A stretch of 64,000 nucleotides of DNA, taken from NCBI RefSeq assembly GCF_000304315.1, contig NC_018485.1, forward strand, positions 2,264,501 through 2,328,500, given 5' to 3'. Below the pieces are notes generated by a model. That model searched no databases. It saw only the letters and a list, made by a program, of their open reading frames with translations, and was not told where the DNA came from. This DNA comes from Methylocystis sp. SC2. GTDB taxonomy: Bacteria > Pseudomonadota > Alphaproteobacteria > Rhizobiales > Beijerinckiaceae. Each line of letters begins with the position of its first letter. Position 1 is the first letter of the stretch. Both the position numbers and the translations under genes were made by a program. Of this stretch, positions 17,586-25,648 are shown one piece after another.

Positions 17586-17832
17586 CCTGTTGCCGCCTCT
17601 AGCGAATTGCGTCTGCTGTTCCGAACTCGTCGACGGCAGCTCGTCTAGGGGTTTCATTCCCCGAATGAGTTCATAAGATTTTTGAATTTTACCGCGTCGG
17701 CGCCGATCGATAAAGCTTTTGCCTGCTAGCCTGGAACAACACCCAAGAATGAAGGGCCGCGAAGCGTTGGAACCGCGCTTCCAGGCCGCGAGGCGAGCGG
17801 CGCAAAGCGTCGCGGTAAGCCGAGGAGGACCC

Positions 17833-18492
17833 ATGTCCGTCAATGTGCCTGCAGACCGTCCGCCGATCGATCCGCATCCGCTCAGCGCCTATGTTGCATG
17901 GGCGGGGAATCGAAACCGTGATCCCATTCTCAACATGTTCAGAGTGATCTTTCCGAAAAGCGGCAATGTGCTGGAACTTGCGAGCGGCGCCGGCAACCAC
18001 ATCAGCTATTTCGCGCCGCATTTCCCGAATCTGTCGTTTCAGCCTTCCGACTATGACGTCCAAGTGTTCGATTCGATTAAGAAGAAGCGTGACGAAGCAG
18101 GCAGCAAGAACATCTTCGATCCGATCAAAATCGATCTGACGGAACCCCAGACCTGGCCCAGCGCGAGCGATCGGCTCTACGACGGCATTTTCGTGGTGAA
18201 CCTTTTCCAGGTCGCGCCGGTCTCGATCTGCGACGGCATCGCTCAAGTCGCAGACCGCGTGTTGACCAAGGATGGCTTTCTCGCGATCTACGGACCCTTC
18301 AAGGTTGACGGCAATTATACGACAGAATCAAACGCCGCTTTCGATCAGGAGATTCTCGCGCCCAAGATCGCCGAATGGGGCCTTAAGGACGTGCGTGACC
18401 TCGAACGCGCCGCCAACGCACACAAAATCGCGCTCAAGAAAATCATGGACATGCCGGCGAACAACTTCATTCTTCTCTTTGGGCGCGCATGA
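17833..18492 (+). CDS. DUF938 SAM-dependent methyltransferase-like protein
   Basis: A 219-residue DUF938 protein with a class I methyltransferase fold: motif I VLELASGAGNHISYF (about 48-62), then FQPSDYD and the motif IV-like region YDGIFVVNLFQVAP. Substrate unknown. ATG 17833 has an excellent GAGGAGGA ribosome site at 17822. Divergent from the LysR gene, which is its likely regulator, and 25 bases ahead of the SDR gene, so probably the first gene of an operon continuing through the SDR, DUF1326 and DUF2182 genes. Confidence 0.9.
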   Translation: MSVNVPADRPPIDPHPLSAYVAWAGNRNRDPILNMFRVIFPKSGNVLELASGAGNHISYFAPHFPNLSFQPSDYDVQVFDSIKKKRDEAGSKNIFDPIKIDLTEPQTWPSASDRLYDGIFVVNLFQVAPVSICDGIAQVADRVLTKDGFLAIYGPFKVDGNYTTESNAAFDQEILAPKIAEWGLKDVRDLERAANAHKIALKKIMDMPANNFILLFGRA

Positions 18493-18517
18493 GGGCGACC
18501 AAGAGAGTTGAGGCGCT

Positions 18518-19264
18518 ATGACGCAAGGGGCGACGGCGAATAGAGGCGCCGCAATCGTGATTGGCGTCGGCGCCGCGTCGGGCCTCGGCGCGGCGCTGGC
18601 GCGACGTTTCGCGCGCGAAGGGCTCCGCGTCACGATCGCGGGCCGAACGCCGGAGCGGCTGCGGATCGTCGCCGAACAAATCGCCGCGACGGGCGGCGCG
18701 GTCGCGATCAAAGCCGCCGACGCTGCGCGCGACGCCGACGTCGCCGCGCTCTTCGACGAAGCGGACCGCGACGGCGACCTCACGCTCGTCGCCTACAATG
18801 TTGGGAATAATGTCGCCGCATCCGCTCAGGACACGACGCCCGAACTCTTCGAGCGCCTTTGGCGACAAAACGCTCTCGGCGGCTTCGTCGTCGGGCGGGA
18901 GGCCGCGAGGCGCTTCTCCCAGCGCGGGCAGGGCACGATCCTGTTCACCGGCGCGACGGCGTCCTTGCGCGCGCGTCCGCCCTTTCTTGCCTTCGCCGCC
19001 GCCAAGGCCGCCTTGCGAGCCGTCGCCCAAGGCCTTGCCCGCGAGTTCGGCGCCAAGGGCGTTCATGTCGCCCATATCGTCGTCGACGGCGTGATCGCGG
19101 GCGAATATGCGGCGACGACTTTCGCCGACTACGCGCGCTCGAAAGGCGCGGACGGCGTCCTTGCCGTTGACGACATCGCCGACGCCTATTGGGCGCTGCA
19201 CTGTCAGAAGCGCAGCGCCTGGACTCACGAAATGGATCTTCGGCCCTTCAAGGAGCCTTTCTAG
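18518..19264 (+). CDS. SDR family protein with Phe at the catalytic Tyr position
   Basis: A 248-residue short-chain dehydrogenase/reductase-fold protein. The nucleotide-binding glycine motif is GVGAASGLG (16-24), with AGRTPERL favouring NADP. The NNVG-type motif appears as YNVGNN (about 93-98). The active-site motif, normally YxxxK, reads F159-A-A-A-K163, so the catalytic Tyr is Phe; the following ALRAVAQGLAREFGAKGVHV helix is normal. Some SDR subgroups share this change; function may be binding or an altered chemistry. It lies in a same-strand run with DUF938 and DUF1326. Confidence 0.88.
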   Translation: MTQGATANRGAAIVIGVGAASGLGAALARRFAREGLRVTIAGRTPERLRIVAEQIAATGGAVAIKAADAARDADVAALFDEADRDGDLTLVAYNVGNNVAASAQDTTPELFERLWRQNALGGFVVGREAARRFSQRGQGTILFTGATASLRARPPFLAFAAAKAALRAVAQGLAREFGAKGVHVAHIVVDGVIAGEYAATTFADYARSKGADGVLAVDDIADAYWALHCQKRSAWTHEMDLRPFKEPF

Positions 19265-19297
19265 GTCCACACGTTACCGCGGCGGAGAAAGCAGAAA

Positions 19298-19921
19298 ATG
19301 GCGACGCGAACAAAGTGGCGCTTTGTCGGCGACTATCTCGAGAACTGCAATTGCGACATCGTCTGTCCCTGCCTGGTCTCGACCAAGGCGATGATGGCGA
19401 CGCCGACGCAAGGGTGCTGCGACAATATTTTGGCGTTCCACATCGATAAAGGCCATTATGGCGACGTGGCGCTGGATGGGCTGAACGTCGTGCTTGCGGC
19501 GCATGCGCCGGGCCCGATGGCGGAAGGCGACTGGACGCTCGCCGCCTATATCGACGAGCGCGCAACCGACGAACAGACCGCCGCTCTGGGCGCAATTTTC
19601 GGCGGCGAGGAAGGCGGACCGATGGCGGCCTTCGCGCCTTTGGTCGGAACCCATCTCGGCGTCAGGAAGACCTCGATCCATTACACGATCGAGGGCAAAT
19701 CGCGTGCGGTCGAAATTCCGGGCGTTCTCGCCGTCGCCGTCGATCCGCTGGCGAGCATGCATCCGAGCGGCGAAATCTGGGGCATGACCGGGCATCCGCT
19801 CGCGCCGGAGAAAATCGCTTTCGGCGTCGGCCGCACGGGCAACCATTTCAGCGACCACGGCATGGACTGGAATAATTCAGGCCGGAACGGGCATTACGCG
19901 CCGATCGAGTGGTCGAATTGA
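19298..19921 (+). CDS. DUF1326 domain-containing protein
   Basis: A 207-residue DUF1326 protein. The N-terminal cysteine-rich segment YLENCNCDIVCPCLVS followed by GCC (residues about 13-42) is typical and looks like a soft-metal site. No signal peptide or membrane helix. Genes of this family are very often paired with DUF2182 membrane proteins, as here, where the next gene begins within a few bases. A joint role in copper or other metal handling has been suggested from context; the biochemical function is unknown. Confidence 0.92.
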   Translation: MATRTKWRFVGDYLENCNCDIVCPCLVSTKAMMATPTQGCCDNILAFHIDKGHYGDVALDGLNVVLAAHAPGPMAEGDWTLAAYIDERATDEQTAALGAIFGGEEGGPMAAFAPLVGTHLGVRKTSIHYTIEGKSRAVEIPGVLAVAVDPLASMHPSGEIWGMTGHPLAPEKIAFGVGRTGNHFSDHGMDWNNSGRNGHYAPIEWSN

Positions 19922-19938
19922 CGGATGGCGTCCCCCGC

Positions 19939-20718
19939 ATGGAACAGACGCGCGTGGACCTGATCGCGCTTCAGCGCAACGCGATCCTGGCCATGCTGAT
20001 CGCCTTGTCGGTCGCGGCCTGGGCGCTTCTGATCTGGCAAGGCGCAGGTCCTGACGCCCATGGCGGCATGGCCTCGCCGTCCATGGGACTCGGCGCGCCG
20101 CTCTTCATCGCTGTCTGGCTGGCGATGACGATCGCGATGATGTTTCCGACGGTGGCGCCGATGGCGCTGACCTTCCACAAGACGCAGGCCGCGCGCCGCA
20201 AAAGGGGACAGGCTTTTGTCGGCACATGGGCCTTCCTCGCCGGCTATTCTCTCGTCTGGATGGCGTCCGGCCTCCTCGCGTATATTGGCGCGCTCGCCGC
20301 GGAGGCTGGCGCCGCGCGTCTGGATCTTTCGGCGCCGGCGCAGGGGCGCATCGGCGGGTTGATCCTCATCGCCGCCGGGCTCTATCAGCTCACGCCGTTG
20401 AAAGAGCTCTGCCTGACCAAATGCCGCACGCCGATCGGCTTCATCATGACCTCCTGGCGCGAAGGGACGCTGGGCGCATTGCAGATGGGCGCGCATCACG
20501 GCGCCTGGTGCCTTGGCTGCTGCTGGCTGCTTTGCGCGATCATGTTTCCTCTCGGCATGATGAACGTCGCCGCGCTTGCGAGCGTGACGGCGATCGTTTT
20601 CGCCGAGAAGACCCTGCCATGGGGCCCCGCCGTGGCGCAGGCTATGGGCGTTATCATCTTCGTCTATGGTCTCTTGATGATGATCCAGCCTCAGGCGCTT
20701 CCGATTTTTCATGGATGA
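19939..20718 (+). CDS. DUF2182 predicted metal-binding membrane protein
   Basis: A 259-residue integral membrane protein of the DUF2182 (COG5486) family with about six or seven helices. Diagnostic pieces are WLAMTIAMMFPTVAPM, YQLTPLKELCLTKCRTP and GAHHGAWCLGCCWLLCAIMF, whose His, Cys and Met residues probably bind a metal within the membrane. ATG 19939 is used here; a GTG at 19909 would overlap the DUF1326 stop. It forms the usual pair with DUF1326 and probably the last gene of the DUF938-SDR-DUF1326-DUF2182 run. Confidence 0.92.
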   Translation: MEQTRVDLIALQRNAILAMLIALSVAAWALLIWQGAGPDAHGGMASPSMGLGAPLFIAVWLAMTIAMMFPTVAPMALTFHKTQAARRKRGQAFVGTWAFLAGYSLVWMASGLLAYIGALAAEAGAARLDLSAPAQGRIGGLILIAAGLYQLTPLKELCLTKCRTPIGFIMTSWREGTLGALQMGAHHGAWCLGCCWLLCAIMFPLGMMNVAALASVTAIVFAEKTLPWGPAVAQAMGVIIFVYGLLMMIQPQALPIFHG

Positions 20719-20925
20719 TGGGGATCGCTGGGCCGCGCATGTCCGCTTTGCTGATCGGCAAGCCGCGCCAGCACGAACAATAAATCGCTCAGGCGATTGA
20801 GATGGCGAGCGCGCTCTCGGGCGCGGGCGACCGCTTCGAGCGCCGCGGTTTCGGCGCCGCCAGATGCCGGATCGAGCCGCCGCGCTTTGGCGTCGACGAG
20901 GCGCTGATTTGTAAAATCACCGCCA
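20719..20925 (-). pseudogene. Decayed partial copy of the cobalamin adenosyltransferase gene
   Basis: On the minus strand this region encodes LNRLSDLLFVLARLADQQSG and, further upstream, AETAALEA, the same elements found in the intact adenosyltransferase at 21874-22398 (LNRLSDLLFALARLADLHSG and AETAALEA). At DNA level 20775-20806 is nearly identical to 21931-21962. About 140 bases that separate the two blocks in the intact gene are missing, and the N-terminal third including the KKGDRGQT ATP-binding loop is absent. The remnant overlaps the end of the DUF2182 frame and has no proper start. Confidence 0.8.
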
Positions 20926-20930
20926 CAGAA

Positions 20931-20949
20931 TGACCGGAATTTCCGGTCA
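20931..20949. promoter_or_regulatory. Perfect palindrome, possible operator
   Basis: TGACCGGAA-T-TTCCGGTCA is a perfect 9-bp inverted repeat around one central base, 124 bases upstream of the L,D-transpeptidase homolog. No T-run follows, so it is more likely a protein-binding site than a terminator. The regulator is unknown. Confidence 0.35.
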
Positions 20950-21072
20950 AAGCCGAGGTTCTTCACATTCCGAAAAGCAAGTGATGGCAAGGTCTCGGCT
21001 CAGCAAAGTCGTTCAGCGAGTTCGGGCCGGAGTATTCTTTGGTCGGCAACTGGACATGGGAACTCCAAAATC

Positions 21073-21795
21073 ATGATCACGGACAATGGGATCGCCGACG
21101 CCGGCGAAGGAAACGTCGACGCGCCGCGCGGGCTCGCCCCGGCGCGTCTCAACCGCCGATCGTTTCTGGTCGGCTCCACCGCCGGGCTTGGCGCGGCGGG
21201 TCTTGGCGCGGCAGGCCTCGCCGGCTGCGCGTCCGACGACTTGGGCCGCGCCGAGGCGGCAAGGTTTTACGCCGCCGTGCCCAACGACAAATACCCGATC
21301 CCGGCGGTCGACATCGGCAAGCTTCATCCCAAATATTTTCGCAAGACCGTGCGCTACGAAACCAAGGAAGCGCCCGGCACGATTATCGTCGATCCCGCGA
21401 ATTATTATGTTTACCGCGTCGAGGGCGACGGCAACGCCACCCGCTACGGCGCTAATGTCAGCCGTCCGGGGTTCCTGTGGAGCGGCGAGGTTTATGTCGG
21501 GCGCAAGGCCGAATGGCCCACCTGGACGCCGCCCAAGGAAATGATCGCGCGCCAGCCGGAGGCGCGCAAATATGCCGGCGGCATGCCGGGAGGTCTGGAG
21601 AATCCGCTCGGCGCCCGCGTGCTGTATCTATACAAGAACGGCGTCTACACAGTCTACACGATCTACAGCACCAGCGACCCCGAGACGATCGGGCAAGGCA
21701 TAACGAGCGGCTGCACCGGCCTCCTCAGCCAGGACATGATCGACCTCTATTCGCGAACGCCGATCAAGACCAAGGTGGTCATGCTGCCGGCGTAG
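21073..21795 (+). CDS. L,D-transpeptidase-family lipoprotein with degenerate active site
   Basis: A 240-residue YkuD/ErfK-type protein. The export signal has a twin-arginine-like RRSFL (R28-R29) and a lipobox LAGC (Cys52), implying a membrane-anchored periplasmic lipoprotein. The catalytic domain (about 100-239) follows the family closely (TIIVDPANYYVYRVEGDG, then TIGQGITSGCTGLL). However, the conserved H-G-T preceding the catalytic loop reads Y198-S-T, and S-G-C-I-R reads S-G-C214-T-G: the nucleophile Cys is kept while the partner His and the Arg are lost. Peptidoglycan cross-linking activity is therefore doubtful. Confidence 0.85.
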   Translation: MITDNGIADAGEGNVDAPRGLAPARLNRRSFLVGSTAGLGAAGLGAAGLAGCASDDLGRAEAARFYAAVPNDKYPIPAVDIGKLHPKYFRKTVRYETKEAPGTIIVDPANYYVYRVEGDGNATRYGANVSRPGFLWSGEVYVGRKAEWPTWTPPKEMIARQPEARKYAGGMPGGLENPLGARVLYLYKNGVYTVYTIYSTSDPETIGQGITSGCTGLLSQDMIDLYSRTPIKTKVVMLPA

Positions 21796-21873
21796 CCAAC
21801 GGCGGCAATCCCCGGTCCAGGCGCCGGCGCCGGCCGCGCAAAGCGCTGCCCCGGCGCTGCGGCCCAAAGATCC

Positions 21874-22398
21874 TCATCCGCCGAGCATCCGGTCCGCGTG
21901 TCCACTGTGCAGATCCGCGAGCCGCGCCAGCGCGAACAATAAATCGCTCAGGCGATTGAGATAGGCGAGGGCGTTCTCCGGCGCCCGCGGTTCATCGAGC
22001 GCGGCGAGGCTGCGCTCGGCCCGCCGCGCGACGGCGCGGGCCATGTGGAGTCGCGCGCTCGCCTCGGCCTCTCCCGGATAGATGAAATCGCGCAAGGGCG
22101 GCAGCGCGTCGGTGGCGCGATCGATCTCGGCTTCGAGCGCCGCGGTCTCGGCGTCGTCGAAGACAAGATTAATCTGCCGCGCTTCGGCGCTGACGATGGC
22201 GCTGATCGTGTAGAGCGCCTTTTGCGCGCCGCTCAAAAGATCGTTCCCCTCGGGGAAGACGACGCGCGCGAGACCCAGGCTCGCGGACAATTCATCGAGA
22301 TCGCCGACCGCCGCCACGCGCGGATCGAACTTCGCCGCCCGCCGGCCTGAGAAGAGACTCGTCTGGCCTCTGTCGCCTTTTTTCGTATAGAGCTTCAT
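21874..22398 (-). CDS. Cob(I)alamin adenosyltransferase, PduO type
   Basis: ATP:corrinoid adenosyltransferase of the PduO/MMAB family, making adenosylcobalamin from cob(I)alamin and ATP. From ATG 22398 it has 174 residues: the N-terminal ATP loop MKLYTKKGDRGQTSLFSG, then VGDLDELSASLGLAR, and the C-terminal RRAERSL and LNRLSDLLFALARLAD helices. GTG 22407 has a better GGAGG spacing and may be the true start. It provides the coenzyme B12 sensed by the riboswitch at 11364 and needed by mutase enzymes. A broken second copy lies 1 kb away on the same strand. Confidence 0.95.
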   Translation of the reverse strand: MKLYTKKGDRGQTSLFSGRRAAKFDPRVAAVGDLDELSASLGLARVVFPEGNDLLSGAQKALYTISAIVSAEARQINLVFDDAETAALEAEIDRATDALPPLRDFIYPGEAEASARLHMARAVARRAERSLAALDEPRAPENALAYLNRLSDLLFALARLADLHSGHADRMLGG

Positions 22399-22722
22399 CG
22401 CCGTCACGCGCACCTCCGTCGCTTCGTCACCTCACGCGAGGCCGGATGGTCATCCCATAAACGCTTCCCGCGAAAAAGCCTCGGCGACGGCGGGGCGGGC
22501 GCCGCTTTGACGCCGCTGGGCGACGGCGCCATTGCGTGGCGCCATTGTTTTCATTGGCGGTGGCCCGGCGTTGCGCAAGAAAAGGGGCGTGGGCGCGTCA
22601 TTCGGCCACTCGCCTTTCAGCTGCGGATCGGCTATGTAAGAAAACGTCCAAACTAGACGGCGGGCAGGACGGGGGCCCGTCGTCGGTTTCAGAGGCAAAG
22701 AGAAAAATCAAAGGGTTGGAGC
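22399..22722. other. Intergenic region between divergent adenosyltransferase gene and hemA
   Basis: About 320 bases that must hold the divergent promoters of the adenosyltransferase gene and hemA. I see no convincing gene and no clear operator; a short minus-strand frame at 22450-22698 has no recognisable sequence. Confidence 0.4.
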
Positions 22723-24009
22723 ATGGTCTATCGGCGTTACTTCGAGGCCGCCGTCTCCCGTCTAAAGGACGAGCGCCGCTACCGCGTCTTTGCGCATCTG
22801 GAGCGCGACGTCGAAGCTTTTCCACTCGCCAATTGGCATCGCGACGACGGCTCGGTCGAGCCCGTGACCATATGGTGCTCGAACGACTATCTCGGCATGG
22901 GTCAGCACCCTGACGTGATCGCCGCGATGGTCGACACGGCCGGCAGGGTCGGCGCGGGCGCCGGCGGCACCCGCAACATTTCCGGCACCAGCCACGCCAT
23001 TGTCGAGCTTGAGCGCGAACTCGCCGATCTTCACGGCAAGGAAGCCGCGCTCGTCTTCACCTCGGGCTGGATCTCCAATCTCGCGGCGATCTCGACCATC
23101 GCCGACCTGCTTCCCAACTGCGTCATTCTGTCCGACGCCTCGAATCATAATTCGATGATCGAAGGCGTGAAGCGCTCGCGCGCCGAGAAGAAGATCTTTC
23201 GCCATAACGATCTCGCGCATCTCGAAGAGCTGCTGATCGAGGCGGGCGATCGGCCCAAGCTCGTCGTCTTCGAAAGCCTCTATTCGATGAACGGCAATAT
23301 CGCGCCGGTCGGCGACATCGTCGCGCTCGCCGAGCGCTATGGCGCGATGACCTATGTCGATGAGGTGCATGCGGTCGGCATGTATGGCGCGCGCGGCGGC
23401 GGCGTCTGCGAACGCGAAGGCGTGATGGCGCGCGTCCATGTGATCGAAGGCACGCTCGCCAAGGGCTTCGGCACCATGGGCGGCTATATCGCCGGCGACG
23501 CCGTGATCATTGACGCGATCCGGTCCTACGCGGCCTCCTTCATCTTCACGACGGCGTTGCCGCCGGCGGTCGCCGCCGCGGCCTGCGCTGCGGTGCGCCT
23601 GCTCAAGCGCCGGCCGGATCTGCGCGCGGCGCATCAGCGCGCCTCGCATATCACCAAGCACGCCCTCGCCGCCGCCGGCCTGCCCGTATTGGAAAACGGC
23701 TCGCATATCGTGCCGGTGATGGTGCGCGACGCCGAGCTCTGCAAGGCGGCGAGCGACATGCTGCTGGATCGCCACTCGATCTACATCCAGCCGATCAACT
23801 ATCCGACGGTGGCCAAGGGAAGCGAGCGGCTGCGCGTCACGCCGACGCCCTGCCACACGCCCGCGCATATCGCGAACCTCGTCGAGTCGCTCGTCGACGT
23901 CTGGCGCACGCTCGGCATTCCCTTCGTCGAGCCGCCGGCGCATCTCCATGTCGAGGAGAAGAGCGACGGGAAGTGCACCTATCCCGAGATCAAACTCGCG
24001 GCGCAGTAG
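22723..24009 (+). CDS. hemA: 5-aminolevulinate synthase
   Basis: ALA synthase of the C4 (Shemin) pathway, 428 residues: condenses glycine with succinyl-CoA, the first step of heme, chlorophyll and corrin synthesis in Alphaproteobacteria. PLP-dependent alpha-oxoamine synthase fold: [13 protein letters not shown] (about 51-63), [15 protein letters not shown] (77-91), [12 protein letters not shown] (about 211-222) and the PLP lysine in [14 protein letters not shown] (about 245-258). Full family length. Own transcription unit. Confidence 0.97.
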   Translation: MVYRRYFEAAVSRLKDERRYRVFAHLERDVEAFPLANWHRDDGSVEPVTIWCSNDYLGMGQHPDVIAAMVDTAGRVGAGAGGTRNISGTSHAIVELERELADLHGKEAALVFTSGWISNLAAISTIADLLPNCVILSDASNHNSMIEGVKRSRAEKKIFRHNDLAHLEELLIEAGDRPKLVVFESLYSMNGNIAPVGDIVALAERYGAMTYVDEVHAVGMYGARGGGVCEREGVMARVHVIEGTLAKGFGTMGGYIAGDAVIIDAIRSYAASFIFTTALPPAVAAAACAAVRLLKRRPDLRAAHQRASHITKHALAAAGLPVLENGSHIVPVMVRDAELCKAASDMLLDRHSIYIQPINYPTVAKGSERLRVTPTPCHTPAHIANLVESLVDVWRTLGIPFVEPPAHLHVEEKSDGKCTYPEIKLAAQ

Positions 24010-24170
24010 GCGTCGCTCACAGACGCAAAAAAGCGCTGGCCCATGGCCGGCGCTTTGTTCTTTGTGAGGTCGCCGCGAGAGGTCGCCCGCCTTGCGGGAG
24101 ACCATCCACGCATCGAGCAGCTCGCGAACGGCTCTCGTCCGTCATTCCGCAAGCCTCCGCGCGATTCCTC

Positions 24171-25475
24171 TCACGTCCGCCCCACGCTCACATAGGTGAA
24201 GCCGCGCTTGCGCACGTCGCCCGGGCGATAGACATTGCGCAGATCGACGATGATCGGCTGCTTCAGGAGGCTCTTCACCCGGTCGAGATCGAGCGCGCGG
24301 AAGGCGTCCCACTCGGTGACGATCGCAAGCGCGTCGGCGCCTTCCAGCGCCGAATAGGCGTTGTCGTGGAAGGTCACCTCCGGCATCAGCGGACGCGCCT
24401 GCGCCATGCTCTCGGGATCGTAGGCGTGCACCTGCGCGCCGTCGCCGGCCAGCGAGGCGACGATGGCGAGCGACGGCGCGTCGCGCATGTCGTCGGTGTT
24501 GGGCTTGAAGGCCAATCCCAGGAGCGCGATCTTTTTGCCGCGGACCGAGCCGCCGAGCGCATGAATCACCTTGCGCGCCATCGCCCGCTTGCGCGCGTCG
24601 TTGACCGCGACCACCGTCTCGACGATGCGCAGCGCCGCGCCTTCGTCCTGTCCGGTCTTGATCAGCGCCAGCGTGTCCTTCGGAAAGCAGGAGCCGCCAT
24701 AGCCCGGGCCGGCGTGCAGGAATTTCGCGCCGATGCGCTTGTCGAGGCCGATGCCGCGCGCGACCTCCTGCACGTCGGCGCCGACCTTTTCGCATAGATC
24801 GGCGATCTCGTTGATGAAGGTGATCTTGGTCGCAAGAAACGCGTTGGCGGCGTATTTGGTGAGCTCCGACGTGCGGCGCCCGACGAAGACCAGCGGCGGC
24901 GCGTTCAGCGACAGCGGACGATAGATTTCCTCCATCACCTCACGGGCGCGCGGATCCTCGACGCCGATGACGACGCGGTCGGGGCGTTTAAAATCCTCGA
25001 TCGCCGCGCCTTCGCGCAGGAATTCAGGATTGGAGACGACGGTGAAATCGGCGTCCGGATTGACTTCGCGCATGATGCGCTCGACCTCGTCGCCGGTGCC
25101 GACCGGAACGGTCGATTTGTTGACGACGACCGTGAATCCTTCAAGCGCCTTGGCGATGGTCTGTGCGGCGGCGTAGACGAAGGACAGATCCGCATGGCCG
25201 TCGCCGCGCCGCGACGGCGTGCCGACCGCGATGAACACCGCGTCGGCGCCTTTGACCGCCGGTTCGAGTTCGGTGGTGAAGGACAGGCGGTTCTGTTCGA
25301 CGTTATTGGCGACGAGTTCGTCGAGGCCGGGCTCAAAGATCGGAATCTCGCCGCACTTCAGGCGCTCGATCTTGCTCGCATCGGCGTCGACGCAAATGAC
25401 GTTATGGCCGAAGTCGGCGAAACAGGCGCCCGAGACCAGACCCACGTAACCAGAGCCAATCATCGTAATGTTCAT
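24171..25475 (-). CDS. ugd: UDP-glucose 6-dehydrogenase
   Basis: NAD-dependent UDP-glucose dehydrogenase, 434 residues from ATG 25475 (AGAGG site 6 bases upstream). Two-step oxidation of UDP-glucose to UDP-glucuronate, a precursor for exopolysaccharide and lipid A sugars. Rossmann motif GSGYVGLVSG at 7-16, catalytic Cys in GPGYGGSCFPKDT (about 258), GLAFKPNTDDMRDAPS in the UDP-binding domain. No polysaccharide cluster is adjacent. Confidence 0.96.
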   Translation of the reverse strand: MNITMIGSGYVGLVSGACFADFGHNVICVDADASKIERLKCGEIPIFEPGLDELVANNVEQNRLSFTTELEPAVKGADAVFIAVGTPSRRGDGHADLSFVYAAAQTIAKALEGFTVVVNKSTVPVGTGDEVERIMREVNPDADFTVVSNPEFLREGAAIEDFKRPDRVVIGVEDPRAREVMEEIYRPLSLNAPPLVFVGRRTSELTKYAANAFLATKITFINEIADLCEKVGADVQEVARGIGLDKRIGAKFLHAGPGYGGSCFPKDTLALIKTGQDEGAALRIVETVVAVNDARKRAMARKVIHALGGSVRGKKIALLGLAFKPNTDDMRDAPSLAIVASLAGDGAQVHAYDPESMAQARPLMPEVTFHDNAYSALEGADALAIVTEWDAFRALDLDRVKSLLKQPIIVDLRNVYRPGDVRKRGFTYVSVGRT

Positions 25476-25648
25476 CAATCGCCTCTTTGCTGACCGCCGC
25501 ATGACGCGCCGGTCTTCCCATGCTCAGGATACAGTGGCGCCGCCGGGAGCAAAATGATCGCCGCGTCGCGGATAGCCAGCTTACAGTCCGAAGGAGGAAA
25601 TCCATTCCGTCCGCTGACGCGAGCGATTCATTCTCTTGCGCAAACGAA

